A DNA stretch of 64,000 nucleotides from contig NZ_CP142523.1 of NCBI RefSeq assembly GCF_036885605.1, forward strand, positions 5,456,001 through 5,520,000. The letters run 5' to 3'. The stretch's first letter is position 1; each line of letters opens with the position of its first letter. Under the pieces are notes generated by a model that searched no databases, had not been told where the DNA came from, and worked only from the letters and a program-made list of their open reading frames with translations. A program made the translations under genes and the position numbers. This document shows positions 17,317 to 26,622 of this stretch, piece after piece. Source of the stretch: Janthinobacterium sp. TB1-E2. GTDB taxonomy: Bacteria > Pseudomonadota > Gammaproteobacteria > Burkholderiales > Burkholderiaceae_D.

Positions 17317-18294
17317 ATGAATTACCGCACTCCGCTCGTCCTGCTGATGGCATCCGCGCTGCTCGGCGCCTGCTCGGACAAGACCGCCCCCGCCAGCGCC
17401 GACCTGGCAGCTGACGTGGTCACCGAAGTCCCCGCTGCCGCTGCCGCAGCAGACACCGCATCGGCCGAACACGTGCCGCCGCCGGCCGCCACCGCCCCTC
17501 GGACGGAAGCGATGAACACGCCCCAGGCGCGCGAGCGCGAAGTGGGCATGATGCGCGCCGTCTTCGGCAAGGACTACCGCAGCGACAGCGAAGATGCGCT
17601 GGCCGACCTGCCCGATCCCGATAACCACGTCGACAAGCTCAGTTACGTGGTCAGCGCCGTCAGCCACAAGCTGCTGCCCGATGGCAGCGCCATCCTGGTG
17701 GCGAATGCGGAAACGGCCAACACGGAAGGCACGGCCGAATCGGCGCATGCTTCACCGGGGCTGCTGAATGTCTTTTTTCTGGCGCCCAAGGGCCAGCCGG
17801 AAGACGGCCAGTGGCAAGTCGTGAAACGCCTGGAAAACATCGCCGCCCTGGGTTCGTCGGGGCAGCTCGGCGAAGTCCACTGGGTCATGCTGAGCGCGAA
17901 CAAGCCGGGACTGGCGATCCGCCATGGCTATACGGGCCAGGGCTACACCATCACGCAACTGGCCCTGTTTGAAATCGGCGACGGCAAGGTCACCTCACTC
18001 GATGGTGCCATCGACCTGTATTCGGACAATATGGGCGCCTGCGGGCCCGAGACGGACGAGTGCTGGATGGTCAAGGGGAACTGGCGCTTCGCGCCGGCGC
18101 GCAATGGCGGCGCCTATGATGACTTGCTGATCGATTTCAAGGGCGCCTCCGAGAAGATCAAGCCCGGCGTCACGGTCAAGCCCGACGAAGACCCGCCGCG
18201 CATCGCCACGCCCCTGAACAACCACGCGCGCTACGGCTTCGATGGCAAGGGATATAAACTGATTGAAGGGAAGAACACGGTGCCTGGCGTGTAA
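17317..18294 (+). CDS. Uncharacterised lipoprotein
   Basis: A 325-residue exported protein with a lipobox (LLGAC, lipidated Cys19), then an Ala/Pro/Thr-rich linker (about 22-70) and a globular domain. The globular part contains a passage typical of proteins that describe a computed or bound quantity (LPDGSAILVANAETAN, HGYTGQGYTITQLALFEIGDGKV, DNMGACGPETDECWMVKGNWRF) with Cys pairs that could form disulfides in the periplasm. I do not recognise a named family. It lies alone between the RND operon and a palindromic repeat that touches its stop codon. Confidence 0.75.
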   Translation: MNYRTPLVLLMASALLGACSDKTAPASADLAADVVTEVPAAAAAADTASAEHVPPPAATAPRTEAMNTPQAREREVGMMRAVFGKDYRSDSEDALADLPDPDNHVDKLSYVVSAVSHKLLPDGSAILVANAETANTEGTAESAHASPGLLNVFFLAPKGQPEDGQWQVVKRLENIAALGSSGQLGEVHWVMLSANKPGLAIRHGYTGQGYTITQLALFEIGDGKVTSLDGAIDLYSDNMGACGPETDECWMVKGNWRFAPARNGGAYDDLLIDFKGASEKIKPGVTVKPDEDPPRIATPLNNHARYGFDGKGYKLIEGKNTVPGV

Positions 18295-18323
18295 TGGGGT
18301 CAGACCCGCCGGGTCTGACCCCA
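18295..18323. repeat. Extragenic palindrome, GGGGTCAGACCC family (copy 1)
   Basis: TGGGGTCAGACCC (18295-18307) and GGGTCTGACCCCA (18311-18323) make a perfect 13-base inverted repeat with a GCC loop. It begins at the base after the lipoprotein stop and ends 11 bases before the stop of the convergent gene. Related copies are at 31425 and 49161. It could serve as a two-way transcription barrier. Confidence 0.9.
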
Positions 18324-18333
18324 CGTAAGCCAG

Positions 18334-19074
18334 CTACTTGCGCGCCGCTTCCAGGCGCGCCAGCAGCGGCGCATACATGGCACGCGTATGGCTGCTCCAG
18401 CGGGCCATGGCGCTGTCGATATCGAGCAGCAGGCGTTCCGACAATACCTTGTCGCCCTGCTGCAGCGCCCAGATCGCGCACTCCGCGCGGCACTCGAAAC
18501 TGTTGTAGCGCGTCAGCGCATCGTCGAATTCCGCCTTTGCTTCCACCTGGCGCCCGCTTTGCGCCAGCGCGCGCGCCGTCAGCAGGGACACCATCTCGGG
18601 ACGGAAATGCATATCCGTGCGGCGGATGAATTCGAGGTGCGTCAAGGCCTCGGCGCCACGTTCGCACTCCAGGTAGGCGCGCGCCGCACCGAGGCGAATT
18701 TCCAGGTCCGATGCGAACGCCCCCTGCAGGCAGGCTTCGTACGTCGATGCCGCTTCCTTTGCATCGCCCGCCTCGAGCTGCGCGCTGGCCAGGCGCATCT
18801 GGTTTTGCGCCGTCGGCGTATACTCGAAGGCCGCTTTCGCCTCGCGCAATTCGCGGTTCGGATCGAGCACCTGCACGGCCACCGAAGCGACCTTGCGCGC
18901 GCCTTGCGGCAGGCGCGAATTGGGCAGGTAGATGGCGAAGAAATACACCACGCTGCCCAGCAGCGGAAACATGAATAAAATGAGCAGCCAGTACAGCTGC
19001 TGCCCGTTGCGCACCACATGGATCGCAAAAAATACCGCGATCAGGATGTGGATGCCTATGCCAAAAATCGTCAT
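18334..19074 (-). CDS. Membrane-anchored TPR-like protein with PLDc_N-type N-terminus
   Basis: A 246-residue protein. Two transmembrane helices (about 4-22 and 28-50) with YWLLILFMFPLLGSVVYFF resemble the short PLDc_N membrane module found in front of many proteins. The rest (about 75-240) is a series of helical pairs like tetratricopeptide repeats (AKAAFEYTPTAQNQMRLASAQLEAGDAKEAASTYEACL, then RLGAARAYLECERGAEALTHLEFI). Such proteins usually scaffold complexes at the inner membrane. The partner is unknown. It is a single gene, convergent with the lipoprotein. Confidence 0.78.
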   Translation of the reverse strand: MTIFGIGIHILIAVFFAIHVVRNGQQLYWLLILFMFPLLGSVVYFFAIYLPNSRLPQGARKVASVAVQVLDPNRELREAKAAFEYTPTAQNQMRLASAQLEAGDAKEAASTYEACLQGAFASDLEIRLGAARAYLECERGAEALTHLEFIRRTDMHFRPEMVSLLTARALAQSGRQVEAKAEFDDALTRYNSFECRAECAIWALQQGDKVLSERLLLDIDSAMARWSSHTRAMYAPLLARLEAARK

Positions 19075-19165
19075 GCTGCGACCTCGTTCGTGATGGGAGC
19101 AGCTGGCACCATGCCGCCGCTTTCCCTGCTCAGAATATTACACTGGCCGCGCCGTGCACACGCGC

Positions 19166-20560
19166 CTATTGCGCCTTGGCCGACCAGCCGCCGCCCATGG
19201 CGCGGTACAGGTCGACCGAGGCGACGAGGATGCGCGTCTTCAGCTGCAGCAGCCCCACGTCGGCGCTGTACAGGGTGCGCTGGGCGTCGAGTTCTTCCAG
19301 GTAGGAGGCGTAGCCGTTGCGGTAGCGGTTGTGCGCGATGCGCAAAGTGTCGGCCGCCGTGGCGCGGCGCGCATCGTTTTCCACGGCTTGCTGCCGCAGC
19401 CGGTAGATGGCGCCCAGGCTGTTCTCCGTTTCGGCGAAGGCATTGCGCACCACGTTTTCATATGTGTACACGAGCTGGTCGCGCTGGGCGCCCGCCGCAT
19501 CCGTCTGCGCCTGCACCCGGCCGCCATCGAACAGGGGGCCGGCCGCCAGCGCCGTCAGGCGCCACAGGGCGGTCGGTGCATGCAGAAAATCGGTCAGGGT
19601 CGTGGCTTGCCCGCCGCCGACGGCCGTCAGCTTGAACGAGGGCAGCAGCTGGTCGCGCGTGGCGGCCAGGCTGGCGTTGGCGGCCGCCAGGTTGTGTTCC
19701 GCACGCGCGATGTCGGGCCGCCGGCGCAGCAATTCGGATGGCAGTCCGGCCGGCACGTCGGGCGCCGCCAGCTCGGCCAGCGGCAAGCCGCGCGCGATGG
19801 GGCCCGGATTGCCGCCGACGAGGATGGCCAGCGCGTTTTCCTGTTCGAAGATCTGCCGCTGCAGCTGCGGCACCTGTTCGGCCGCCGCATGGTATTCCGA
19901 TTGCGCCTGCAGCCATTCCAGGCGCGAGCTGTAGCCCACTTCGAACTGCTTGCGCGCCAGCTCGCGCGACTGTTCCCGCAGCTGCAGGGTCGATTGCGTG
20001 AGCGCCAGCTGCGCGTCGAGTCCCCGCAGATTCAGGTAAGCGGTCGCCACGCTGGCGGCGATCGACAGGGCCGCCGCATCGAGGCTCGCCTGCTCGGCGC
20101 GGTAGCTCTCGCCCGCTGCATCGCTCAGGCTCGCCAGCCGGCCCCACACATCGATCTCATAACTGGCCTGCAGTTCCGCCTGGAAGACATTCGTCACATA
20201 CGGCTTGCCGCTGGACGCCAGGGTGCGCGTACGCGTGGGCGAACCGTCGAAGGCGAGGCTGGGTGCGCGGTTGGCGTCGGCCTGCGCCAGGCGCGCGCGG
20301 TATTCCTGCAAGCGGGCGCGCGCCACGCGCAAGTCGCCATTGCGCGCCAGCGCCTCGCCCACCAGGTCACTCAAGACCGGGTCGCCAAAGGCTTGCCACC
20401 ACAACTGCTCGACATGGGCCTCGGTCGCCGCAGGCGCACCGGCCGCTTGCGCGCGCCAGCCGGATGGCAGCTGCAGTGCCGACGCAGGCTGCGGTGGCGC
20501 GTTGGCGGCGCAACCGGCCAGCGCCAGCGCGCCGGCCATCAGCAGGAAACGGCGCTTCAT
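19166..20560 (-). CDS. NodT-type outer membrane factor of MFS efflux system
   Basis: A 464-residue outer membrane channel lipoprotein with lipobox LALAGC (Cys17) and the two helical-hairpin repeats of the TolC/NodT class: FGDPVLSDLVGEALARNGDLRVARARLQEYRARLAQ, SYEIDVWGRLASLSDAAGESYRA, RRRPDIARAEHNLAAANASLAATR and the closing YRNGYASYLEELDAQRT. It is the last gene of a minus-strand operon and overlaps the HlyD gene by four bases. It completes a tripartite pump with the MFS transporter and HlyD adaptor upstream, in the manner of EmrAB-TolC or FusABC-like systems. Confidence 0.93.
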   Translation of the reverse strand: MKRRFLLMAGALALAGCAANAPPQPASALQLPSGWRAQAAGAPAATEAHVEQLWWQAFGDPVLSDLVGEALARNGDLRVARARLQEYRARLAQADANRAPSLAFDGSPTRTRTLASSGKPYVTNVFQAELQASYEIDVWGRLASLSDAAGESYRAEQASLDAAALSIAASVATAYLNLRGLDAQLALTQSTLQLREQSRELARKQFEVGYSSRLEWLQAQSEYHAAAEQVPQLQRQIFEQENALAILVGGNPGPIARGLPLAELAAPDVPAGLPSELLRRRPDIARAEHNLAAANASLAATRDQLLPSFKLTAVGGGQATTLTDFLHAPTALWRLTALAAGPLFDGGRVQAQTDAAGAQRDQLVYTYENVVRNAFAETENSLGAIYRLRQQAVENDARRATAADTLRIAHNRYRNGYASYLEELDAQRTLYSADVGLLQLKTRILVASVDLYRAMGGGWSAKAQ

Positions 20561-21738
20561 GGCTTGGCCTTCTTCGGCGGCGGTGGCGGCGCCGGATTGT
20601 CCGCCGAGTCGTTCAGCACGGCAGACGTATCGACGCTGACCACCACCGACATGCCGGGCACGAGCCGGCGCGCATTCGCCTGCCCCGGATCGATGCGGAT
20701 GCGCACGGGAATGCGCTGGGCGATTTTAAGGTAGTTGCCCGTCGCGTTATCGGCCGGCAGCACGGAAAACTCGGAACCGGTGGCCGGCGAAATGCGCTCC
20801 ACCTGGCCCGTCAGCACGGCGCCGTCGAGCGCGTCGACGTGGAAAGTGGCGCTTTGCCCTTCCTGCACGCCGTTCATCTGCGTTTCCTTGAAATTGGCGA
20901 TCACCCACATCTGTCGCGGCACCAGCGCCATCAGCTGCGCGCCCGAATTCACGTATGCGCCCTGGCGCACCGTCACCTGGCCCAGTTGGCCATCGGATGG
21001 CGCCACGATGCGCGTGTTATCGAGGTCGATCTTGGCCGCCTTGACGGCCGCCTGCGCATTGGCCACGGCCGCTTCCAGCGCCTGTTTGTTGACCACCACG
21101 CTATGCACGCTTTGCTGGGCGATGTCGAGATTGGCGCGCGCCTGCGCCAGCGCCGCCGCCATCTGCGCCTGCGTGGCGCGCGACTGGTCATGTTCGCGCT
21201 GCGACAGCGAGCCATCGGCCACCAGCTGTTCCACGCGATTGAGGTCGGCGCTGGCCTTGCGCGCCTGCGCTTCCGCATTCGCCATCACGGCCTCGCTGAC
21301 GGAAATGCCCGCCTGTGCGCTGGCCTTTTGCTGCGCCCAGTTCGACAGCGCCGCCTGCTGCGCGGCCAGCTGGGCCTGCGCCTGCTCGTAGCGCTGCTGG
21401 TAGATGCGGTCGTCGATACGCACCAGCAGCTGGCCTTCCTTGACGTCCATGAAATCCTGCACCGTCACTTCCACCACATAGCCCGACAGCTGTGTGCCGA
21501 TGATGGTCACCTGTCCGCGCACGGTGGCGTTTTCCGTCGTCACGATGGGACTCGTGAACGGCGGCAGACGCCACGCGTACAGCACGATCAGCACGCCCAC
21601 CAGGGCCACGGCGGCAAAGGCCAGCGCGGACAGCCACTGGTGGCGCCGGTCCGGCTGCGCCGTGGAAGTGGTTGGCGCCGGCGTGGTCGCGGCTGCGGGC
21701 GTTGTCGGTGCTGGTGGCGGAGTATTATTTTCTGTCAT
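20557..21738 (-). CDS. HlyD/EmrA-type periplasmic adaptor
   Basis: A 393-residue membrane fusion protein. A short Pro/Thr/Ala-rich cytoplasmic leader precedes one transmembrane helix (about 35-55, WLSALAFAAVALVGVLIVLYA). The periplasmic part has the barrel-sandwich halves (TTENATVRGQVTIIGTQLSGYVVEVTVQDFMDVKEGQLL and IVAPSDGQLGQVTVRQGAYV) separated by a very long Ala/Gln coiled coil (about 120-230), as in EmrA adaptors that work with MFS pumps. Start 21738 follows the MFS gene end with a 14-base overlap; a longer in-frame start at 21789 adds an unlikely basic leader. Ends with a Pro/Lys-rich tail. Confidence 0.92.
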   Translation of the reverse strand: MTENNTPPPAPTTPAAATTPAPTTSTAQPDRRHQWLSALAFAAVALVGVLIVLYAWRLPPFTSPIVTTENATVRGQVTIIGTQLSGYVVEVTVQDFMDVKEGQLLVRIDDRIYQQRYEQAQAQLAAQQAALSNWAQQKASAQAGISVSEAVMANAEAQARKASADLNRVEQLVADGSLSQREHDQSRATQAQMAAALAQARANLDIAQQSVHSVVVNKQALEAAVANAQAAVKAAKIDLDNTRIVAPSDGQLGQVTVRQGAYVNSGAQLMALVPRQMWVIANFKETQMNGVQEGQSATFHVDALDGAVLTGQVERISPATGSEFSVLPADNATGNYLKIAQRIPVRIRIDPGQANARRLVPGMSVVVSVDTSAVLNDSADNPAPPPPPKKAKP

Positions 21739-23419
21739 TGCTCGGTTCCGAATTGGTAATGGGGACGATGGCCATGGCCGTCTGCGCATCGCGCACGGGC
21801 CCGACCAGGCGGCGCGCGCCGGTGGTGATGCGGGTCCAGGACTGGCTGACCAGCATCCAGATCAGGGTGGCGATGGCAACGCCGGCGATCATCAAAAAAA
21901 CGTCGTTATAGGCCAGCACATTGGCTTCGCGCGTGGCGACGGCGCCCAGGCGCGCCACGCCCTGGGCGCTGCGCAACGCAGGGTCCATCAGTACGCCGCC
22001 ATAGCTTGCGGCGCCCGACTGCACGCGCGCAGCCACCTGCGGATCCAGCATGCTCAGGTGCTCGACCAGGTAGCTGGAATGGTATTTTTCGCGCGCCGTC
22101 TGGATGGTGCCGACGATGGCCGCACCGAGCAGGCCGCCCAGGTTCTGCGTCATGGTAAACATCACGGAAAAGCTCACCAGGTTGCGCGGTTCGGCAATCA
22201 CGGCGCCCATGCCGGCCACCATGGTGGGACCGAGGAAATACGTGCCGCCAAAGGCCAGCAGGAACTGGCTCACATACATGTTGACGGGGCGCGTCTGGCT
22301 GGTGGCGTGCGCGTCGATCAGGGCGCCGGCGGCGATCAGCAGCAGCGCGAACATCAGCGAGCGGTTCAAGGTCGCCGGATTGATCGTCAGCGCGCTGACC
22401 ACCAGGCCCGCCACGCTGCCCAGCAGCACCACGACGAACAGGTTCTGCATCTGGTCCGTGTTCAGGCCCAGCGCCTGCAGAAAGCCGACGGCGCCCGTCG
22501 ATTCGGACAGCACGATGCGAAACAGCAGCACCGATAAAAACAGCTTGGCGATCTTGCCCGTCGTGAGCCAGCGCGTGTTGAGCAGCGGGCGCGCGCGGTT
22601 ATGCTCGATGGCCAGCGAGGCGGCGATCAGCACGATGGAGCACGCCAGGCACACGCCCACCCACTCCGACTCCATCCACCACGCCGTGCGCCCCTGAGCC
22701 AGCACGGCGCACAGCAGGGCCACGCCGGGTGCGAACAGGATGAAGGTGAGGAAATCGAGCGGCTCGAACGTCTGCACCCGGTCGCCGGGCGGCAGTTTCA
22801 GGGCCAGCACGCAGCCCAGCGCCAGCAGGGCCAGTCCCAGTTCGAACAGGTACAAGCCGTGCCATTCGCCGATCTGCAGCAGTTCGGAGGTGAAGATGCG
22901 CGCCAGGGGCAGCGCCAGCTGGGCAAAACCCAGGCCCAGTACCACGCCCTTCAGGCGGTGCCGTGCGGGAAACGCCTGCAAGGTGTAGTACAGCCCCAGC
23001 ACCCCAAGCGCGCCGCCCACCATGCCATGCGCGGCGCGCACGGCAATCGCCGACGGCAAGGTATTGGCATACAAGTGGGCGAACGTCACCAGCGCATACA
23101 GCACCAGGAACGCTTCCGTAAACAGGCGCAGGCCGAACTGCTGGCGGAACTTCACCAGCAGCAGATTCATGGAAACGATGGTCATCACATAGGCGGCCGG
23201 CAGCCACTGCATCTGATAGGCATAGGCGGCCAGCGAACCTTGCAGGTTCAGCAAATTGGCCGTCACCAGGCCGTTGCCCAGTCCCCCCGTCAGCGCGACG
23301 ATCAGGCCGACGATGAAATACGCGACACGCTTGGGCGTCGAATGTTCGGGCATCGATGGCGACCCGGGCAAGGTCGGGCGTTCGCCCGGCCCCCAGGTGC
23401 GAGGTGTGTACTTGTCCAT
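21725..23419 (-). CDS. MFS multidrug transporter (DHA2/EmrB-like)
   Basis: A 564-residue inner membrane protein with about 14 hydrophobic helices, the size and pattern of the DHA2 drug:H+ antiporters. Motif-like stretches include GNGLVTANLLNLQGSLAAYAYQMQWLPAAYVMTIVSMNLLL in helices 1-2 and MVGGALGVLGLYYTLQAFP near helix 4. The N-terminus has a 30-residue hydrophilic leader; Met at 23353 (MPEHSTPKR) is an alternative start. It is the first gene of the MFS-HlyD-channel operon. No regulator gene lies beside it, unlike the RND system. Substrate unknown; aromatic acids or drugs are usual for this class. Confidence 0.9.
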   Translation of the reverse strand: MDKYTPRTWGPGERPTLPGSPSMPEHSTPKRVAYFIVGLIVALTGGLGNGLVTANLLNLQGSLAAYAYQMQWLPAAYVMTIVSMNLLLVKFRQQFGLRLFTEAFLVLYALVTFAHLYANTLPSAIAVRAAHGMVGGALGVLGLYYTLQAFPARHRLKGVVLGLGFAQLALPLARIFTSELLQIGEWHGLYLFELGLALLALGCVLALKLPPGDRVQTFEPLDFLTFILFAPGVALLCAVLAQGRTAWWMESEWVGVCLACSIVLIAASLAIEHNRARPLLNTRWLTTGKIAKLFLSVLLFRIVLSESTGAVGFLQALGLNTDQMQNLFVVVLLGSVAGLVVSALTINPATLNRSLMFALLLIAAGALIDAHATSQTRPVNMYVSQFLLAFGGTYFLGPTMVAGMGAVIAEPRNLVSFSVMFTMTQNLGGLLGAAIVGTIQTAREKYHSSYLVEHLSMLDPQVAARVQSGAASYGGVLMDPALRSAQGVARLGAVATREANVLAYNDVFLMIAGVAIATLIWMLVSQSWTRITTGARRLVGPVRDAQTAMAIVPITNSEPSNDRK

Positions 23420-23578
23420 GCGGTAATCGCGATCCGGTTTGCTGAAGCCGTTCCTTGCTGCTGTTATAGAAATAGTTGCAAATGAACAGTTCTAGTCAGC
23501 AGCATATCACCGCGGGACGTTTTTATTGTTTACATTGTTGCAGGGCGTTGCGCACGAAACGCAAACAGGGTATGCAGC

Positions 23579-23599
23579 GGGGCCGGCGGATCCGGCCCC
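23579..23599. repeat. GC-rich hairpin between katE and the MFS operon
   Basis: GGGGCCGG (23579-23586) and CCGGCCCC (23592-23599) form a perfect eight-base stem around a CGGAT loop, 18 bases past the katE stop. There is no U tract on either strand, so a terminator role is only possible. Confidence 0.45.
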
Positions 23600-23616
23600 T
23601 GTGCAGACGCAGTCAC

Positions 23617-26028
23617 TCACACCCGCGGCGGATCCGTCTCGCGCGCAAACGCCCGGTGCGCGGCCAGCGCTTTCTTGAACGCAGCCACGGCTTTCGCTAG
23701 GTCGCCGGAAGGCGCGACGATGATGGCGGGATCGGGTTTGCCGTCGGGCAGGGTCACCGGCACGCCCGCCTTGTCCAGCAAGTCCTTGCCTGCGCCGATG
23801 ACCAGCATCGGCTTGCAGTGGCGGTATTGCAGGCGCAGGAAGTCGAGCGCGTTGGCGTCGCTGCCCAGCTGCTGCACGGCGCCCTGGCCGTCGGGCACCA
23901 CGACGGCGTCGAACAATACCCCCGGCCCTGCTTCGAGCGAGATTTCCACGTCCAGCGGCGCGCCGCCGCTCGTATCGACTTTGCCCAGGTGGCTGCCCAC
24001 CAGGCGCGGCGCGGCGCCATCGGCCAGCAGCGCGGCATAGATGCTGCGCACCTGCGCGCCATCGCTGCCCGGCCCCACCAGGATTGCCACGCGCCGGGTA
24101 TGGATGCCCGTCTTGCCAGGGCGGAAAAAGAGCGACAGGGCTGGCGATGGCGGATACGCGGGCAGCGGATCCAGGGAAGCGCGCGGCATGACGGGCGGCA
24201 ACGCCAGGCCCAGGCCATCGGCCAGGCGCTGCGCCAGGGTCTCGTCGACATTGCGCAGCATGGCGACGATGCGCTGGCGGATGGCCACCGTCTGCACCTT
24301 GCTCAGTTCAAAGCGGAACGCATGCACAATGTGCTCTTGTTCGACAGGCGTCTGGCTGATCCAGAACAGGCGCGCCTGGCCATAATGCTCGGCGAATTTC
24401 TCGGGCTTGCCGCGTACCTTGTCGCCTTCGGCGGAAGCAGGAAAACTGTTGAAACCCTTGACGCCCGCCTGGAACGGACAGCCACCCGCCAGCGAGTTCG
24501 GTTCATACGCGACCCGGCCCCGGTTGATGGCCTGGCGGTGCATGCCGTCGCGCTGGTTGTTATGCACGGGCGCCAGTGGCGCATTGATGGGAATTTCATG
24601 GAAATTGGGGCCGCCCAGGCGCGTCAGCTGGGTATCGACATACGAGTGGATGCGCCCCTGCAGCAGCGGGTCGTTACTGAAATCGATGCCGGGCACGATG
24701 TGCGCCGTACAGAAGGCCACCTGCTCCGTCTCGGCAAAAAAATTGTCGGGATTGCGGTTCAGGACCATTTTCCCGACGGGGATCAGAGGGACGACTTCTT
24801 CGGGAATCAGCTTGGTCGGGTCGAGCACGTCGAAGGGAAACGCTTCCGCCTGCGCTTCCGTGAAAACCTGGAAGGACAGCTCGTATTCGGGATACTCGCC
24901 GCACTCGATGGCTTCCCACAGGTCGCGCCGGTGGAAGTCGGAATCGGCGCCGCTGATTTTGACGGCTTCGTCCCACACGAGCGAATGCGTGCCGGCCATC
25001 GGCGACCAGTGGAATTTGCAGAACACGGACTGGCCCTTGGCATTGACGAGGCGGAAGGTGTGCACGCCGAAGCCCTGCATCATCCGATAACTGCGCGGGA
25101 TGGCGCGGTCCGACATGACCCACATCAGCATGTGCGTGATTTCCGGCGACAGCGACGCAAAATCCCAGAAGGTGTCGTGCGCGCTGGCCGCCTGCGGCAT
25201 GCCATGGTGCGGCTCGGGCTTGACGGCGTGGACCACGTCGGGGAATTTCATCGCATCCTGGATGAAGAAGACGGGGATGTTATTGCCGACCAAATCCCAG
25301 TTGCCCTCGTCCGTATAAAACTTCACGGCGAAGCCGCGCACGTCGCGCGCCGTATCGGTCGAACCGCGTTCGCCGGCCACCGTGGAAAAGCGCACGAAGA
25401 CGGGCGTGCGCTTGCCCGCCTTGGCGAACGGCGCGGCGCGCGTCAGCTTGCTTTGTTCCTTGTAGCATTCGAAATAGCCATGGGCGGCCGAACCGCGCGC
25501 ATGCACGACGCGCTCGGGGATGCGCTCATGGTCGAAATGCGTGAGCTTTTCACGCAGGATGAAATCTTCCATCAGGGTGGGGCCGCGCAAGCCCGCCTTC
25601 AAGGAATTCTGGTTGTCGCCCACGGGCACGCCCTGGTTCGTCGTCAGCACGCGGCCGCTGTCGTCGGCACGGGCGCCGTCGAGCGAGGCGTTACGCGCAT
25701 TTTCGCCAAGTGCCGGGTGACCGTCGCCCGTCTTAGGAGACGCTGTCGTTTCGCCCGTGGTGCTGGCCGTGGCCAGCGGTTCGCCCGTTGCCACATGCAC
25801 GCCTTCGACCGGCGTGCGCGCCGCGTCGCCATACTGGCCATCTTCCTTGGGATTGACGGCCATGGCGGCGGACAACTGCTGGCCGGCGGCCGTCTTTTGC
25901 AGCAGCGCGCGGGTTACGTCATTGTCCGCGCCCAGGCTGTGCGGCGCATTGCTATCGGATGGGCCGGACATGCTGCTCAATACGGAACCCGCACCGTCCG
26001 TGGACGGCGTTTTCTTGTTGGTAGCCAT
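23617..26028 (-). CDS. katE: Catalase HPII, large-subunit monofunctional
   Basis: An 803-residue clade II catalase that breaks hydrogen peroxide into water and oxygen in the cytoplasm. The core (about 135-620) has the distal haem His in [50 protein letters not shown] and the proximal region [12 protein letters not shown]-terminal flavodoxin/class I amidotransferase-like domain (about 645-800, [16 protein letters not shown]) marks the HPII type. The first 125 residues are hydrophilic and low in complexity and longer than in E. coli HPII. AGGAG sits properly before 26028. The gene is surrounded by small stress-type envelope genes, which fits stationary-phase expression. Confidence 0.96.
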   Translation of the reverse strand: MATNKKTPSTDGAGSVLSSMSGPSDSNAPHSLGADNDVTRALLQKTAAGQQLSAAMAVNPKEDGQYGDAARTPVEGVHVATGEPLATASTTGETTASPKTGDGHPALGENARNASLDGARADDSGRVLTTNQGVPVGDNQNSLKAGLRGPTLMEDFILREKLTHFDHERIPERVVHARGSAAHGYFECYKEQSKLTRAAPFAKAGKRTPVFVRFSTVAGERGSTDTARDVRGFAVKFYTDEGNWDLVGNNIPVFFIQDAMKFPDVVHAVKPEPHHGMPQAASAHDTFWDFASLSPEITHMLMWVMSDRAIPRSYRMMQGFGVHTFRLVNAKGQSVFCKFHWSPMAGTHSLVWDEAVKISGADSDFHRRDLWEAIECGEYPEYELSFQVFTEAQAEAFPFDVLDPTKLIPEEVVPLIPVGKMVLNRNPDNFFAETEQVAFCTAHIVPGIDFSNDPLLQGRIHSYVDTQLTRLGGPNFHEIPINAPLAPVHNNQRDGMHRQAINRGRVAYEPNSLAGGCPFQAGVKGFNSFPASAEGDKVRGKPEKFAEHYGQARLFWISQTPVEQEHIVHAFRFELSKVQTVAIRQRIVAMLRNVDETLAQRLADGLGLALPPVMPRASLDPLPAYPPSPALSLFFRPGKTGIHTRRVAILVGPGSDGAQVRSIYAALLADGAAPRLVGSHLGKVDTSGGAPLDVEISLEAGPGVLFDAVVVPDGQGAVQQLGSDANALDFLRLQYRHCKPMLVIGAGKDLLDKAGVPVTLPDGKPDPAIIVAPSGDLAKAVAAFKKALAAHRAFARETDPPRV

Positions 26029-26080
26029 TACATCTCCTGTGAGTAGTTTGCCCCGGGAAGTAACGCTACAACTCCCTCAT

Positions 26081-26158
26081 TCAGCGCACGAACAGGGCAA
26101 TCAAAATAATGATGGGAATAGGTATGCCGATCAACCACAACAAAATGGAGCGCATCAT
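26081..26158 (-). CDS. Membrane micropeptide (25 residues)
   Basis: A 25-codon frame starts with ATG ATG, has TAAAGGAGAG just upstream as a strong ribosome binding site, and ends with TGA at 26081. The product is basic at both ends and almost wholly hydrophobic between: it starts MMRSILLW, has a GIPIPIIIL centre and ends with ALFVR, forming one transmembrane helix with a Pro-containing kink. It lies 52 bases upstream of katE on the same strand, so cotranscription is likely. I recall very similar single-helix peptides near envelope stress genes in related bacteria, but no function is known. Confidence 0.7.
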   Translation of the reverse strand: MMRSILLWLIGIPIPIIILIALFVR

Positions 26159-26268
26159 CACTCTCCTTTACTGCTTGCTACTACCTTGTGCGCATGGGCG
26201 CCGGCCCACCCGCCATGACGGCGGAGGGAACAGCGCCCACGACAGTACCTTCCAGGAAGGCGCAGAAC

Positions 26269-26622
26269 TTATCTACGCGAACCCAGCAGTTTCGACAGGC
26301 CATAGCCAGCCGCTGCCGCGATCAGCAGGGACACGGCCGGGCGTTCGCGCACATAACCGCGGCCCGTTTCGCCGGCACGCTGGCAGGCGGCGCCCAATTG
26401 CTTGCCGCGCGCCATCAGGCGTTCGGAAGCCTTGTTGACGCTGTCGCTGACCTGGCCGAGGCGGTCGCCCACTTGGTCCACGCTGTCATGGGCGCGCGTG
26501 GCCACCTTGTCGGCCAGGGGCTGGGCCTGGCTTGCCACCTTGTCGATGGTACGGTGCAAATCCTGTCGAGTATCCTGGGCGGTGCCATTCATATCGGAGC
26601 TGGTTTTTTCAATCGCGTTCAT
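26269..26622 (-). CDS. ElaB/YqjD-like (DUF883-type) membrane-anchored protein
   Basis: A 117-residue protein: a long charged amphipathic helix (about 1-85, with DKVASQAQPLADKVATRAHDSVDQVGDRLGQVSDSVNKA) followed by a C-terminal hydrophobic glycine-zipper segment and basic end (RPAVSLLIAAAAGYGLSKLLGSRR). This layout is that of ElaB/YqjD proteins, which are tail-anchored in the inner membrane, stationary-phase induced and in E. coli bind ribosomes. The AAAGGA site precedes the ATG. It is upstream of the micropeptide and katE on the same strand. Confidence 0.8.
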   Translation of the reverse strand: MNAIEKTSSDMNGTAQDTRQDLHRTIDKVASQAQPLADKVATRAHDSVDQVGDRLGQVSDSVNKASERLMARGKQLGAACQRAGETGRGYVRERPAVSLLIAAAAGYGLSKLLGSRR

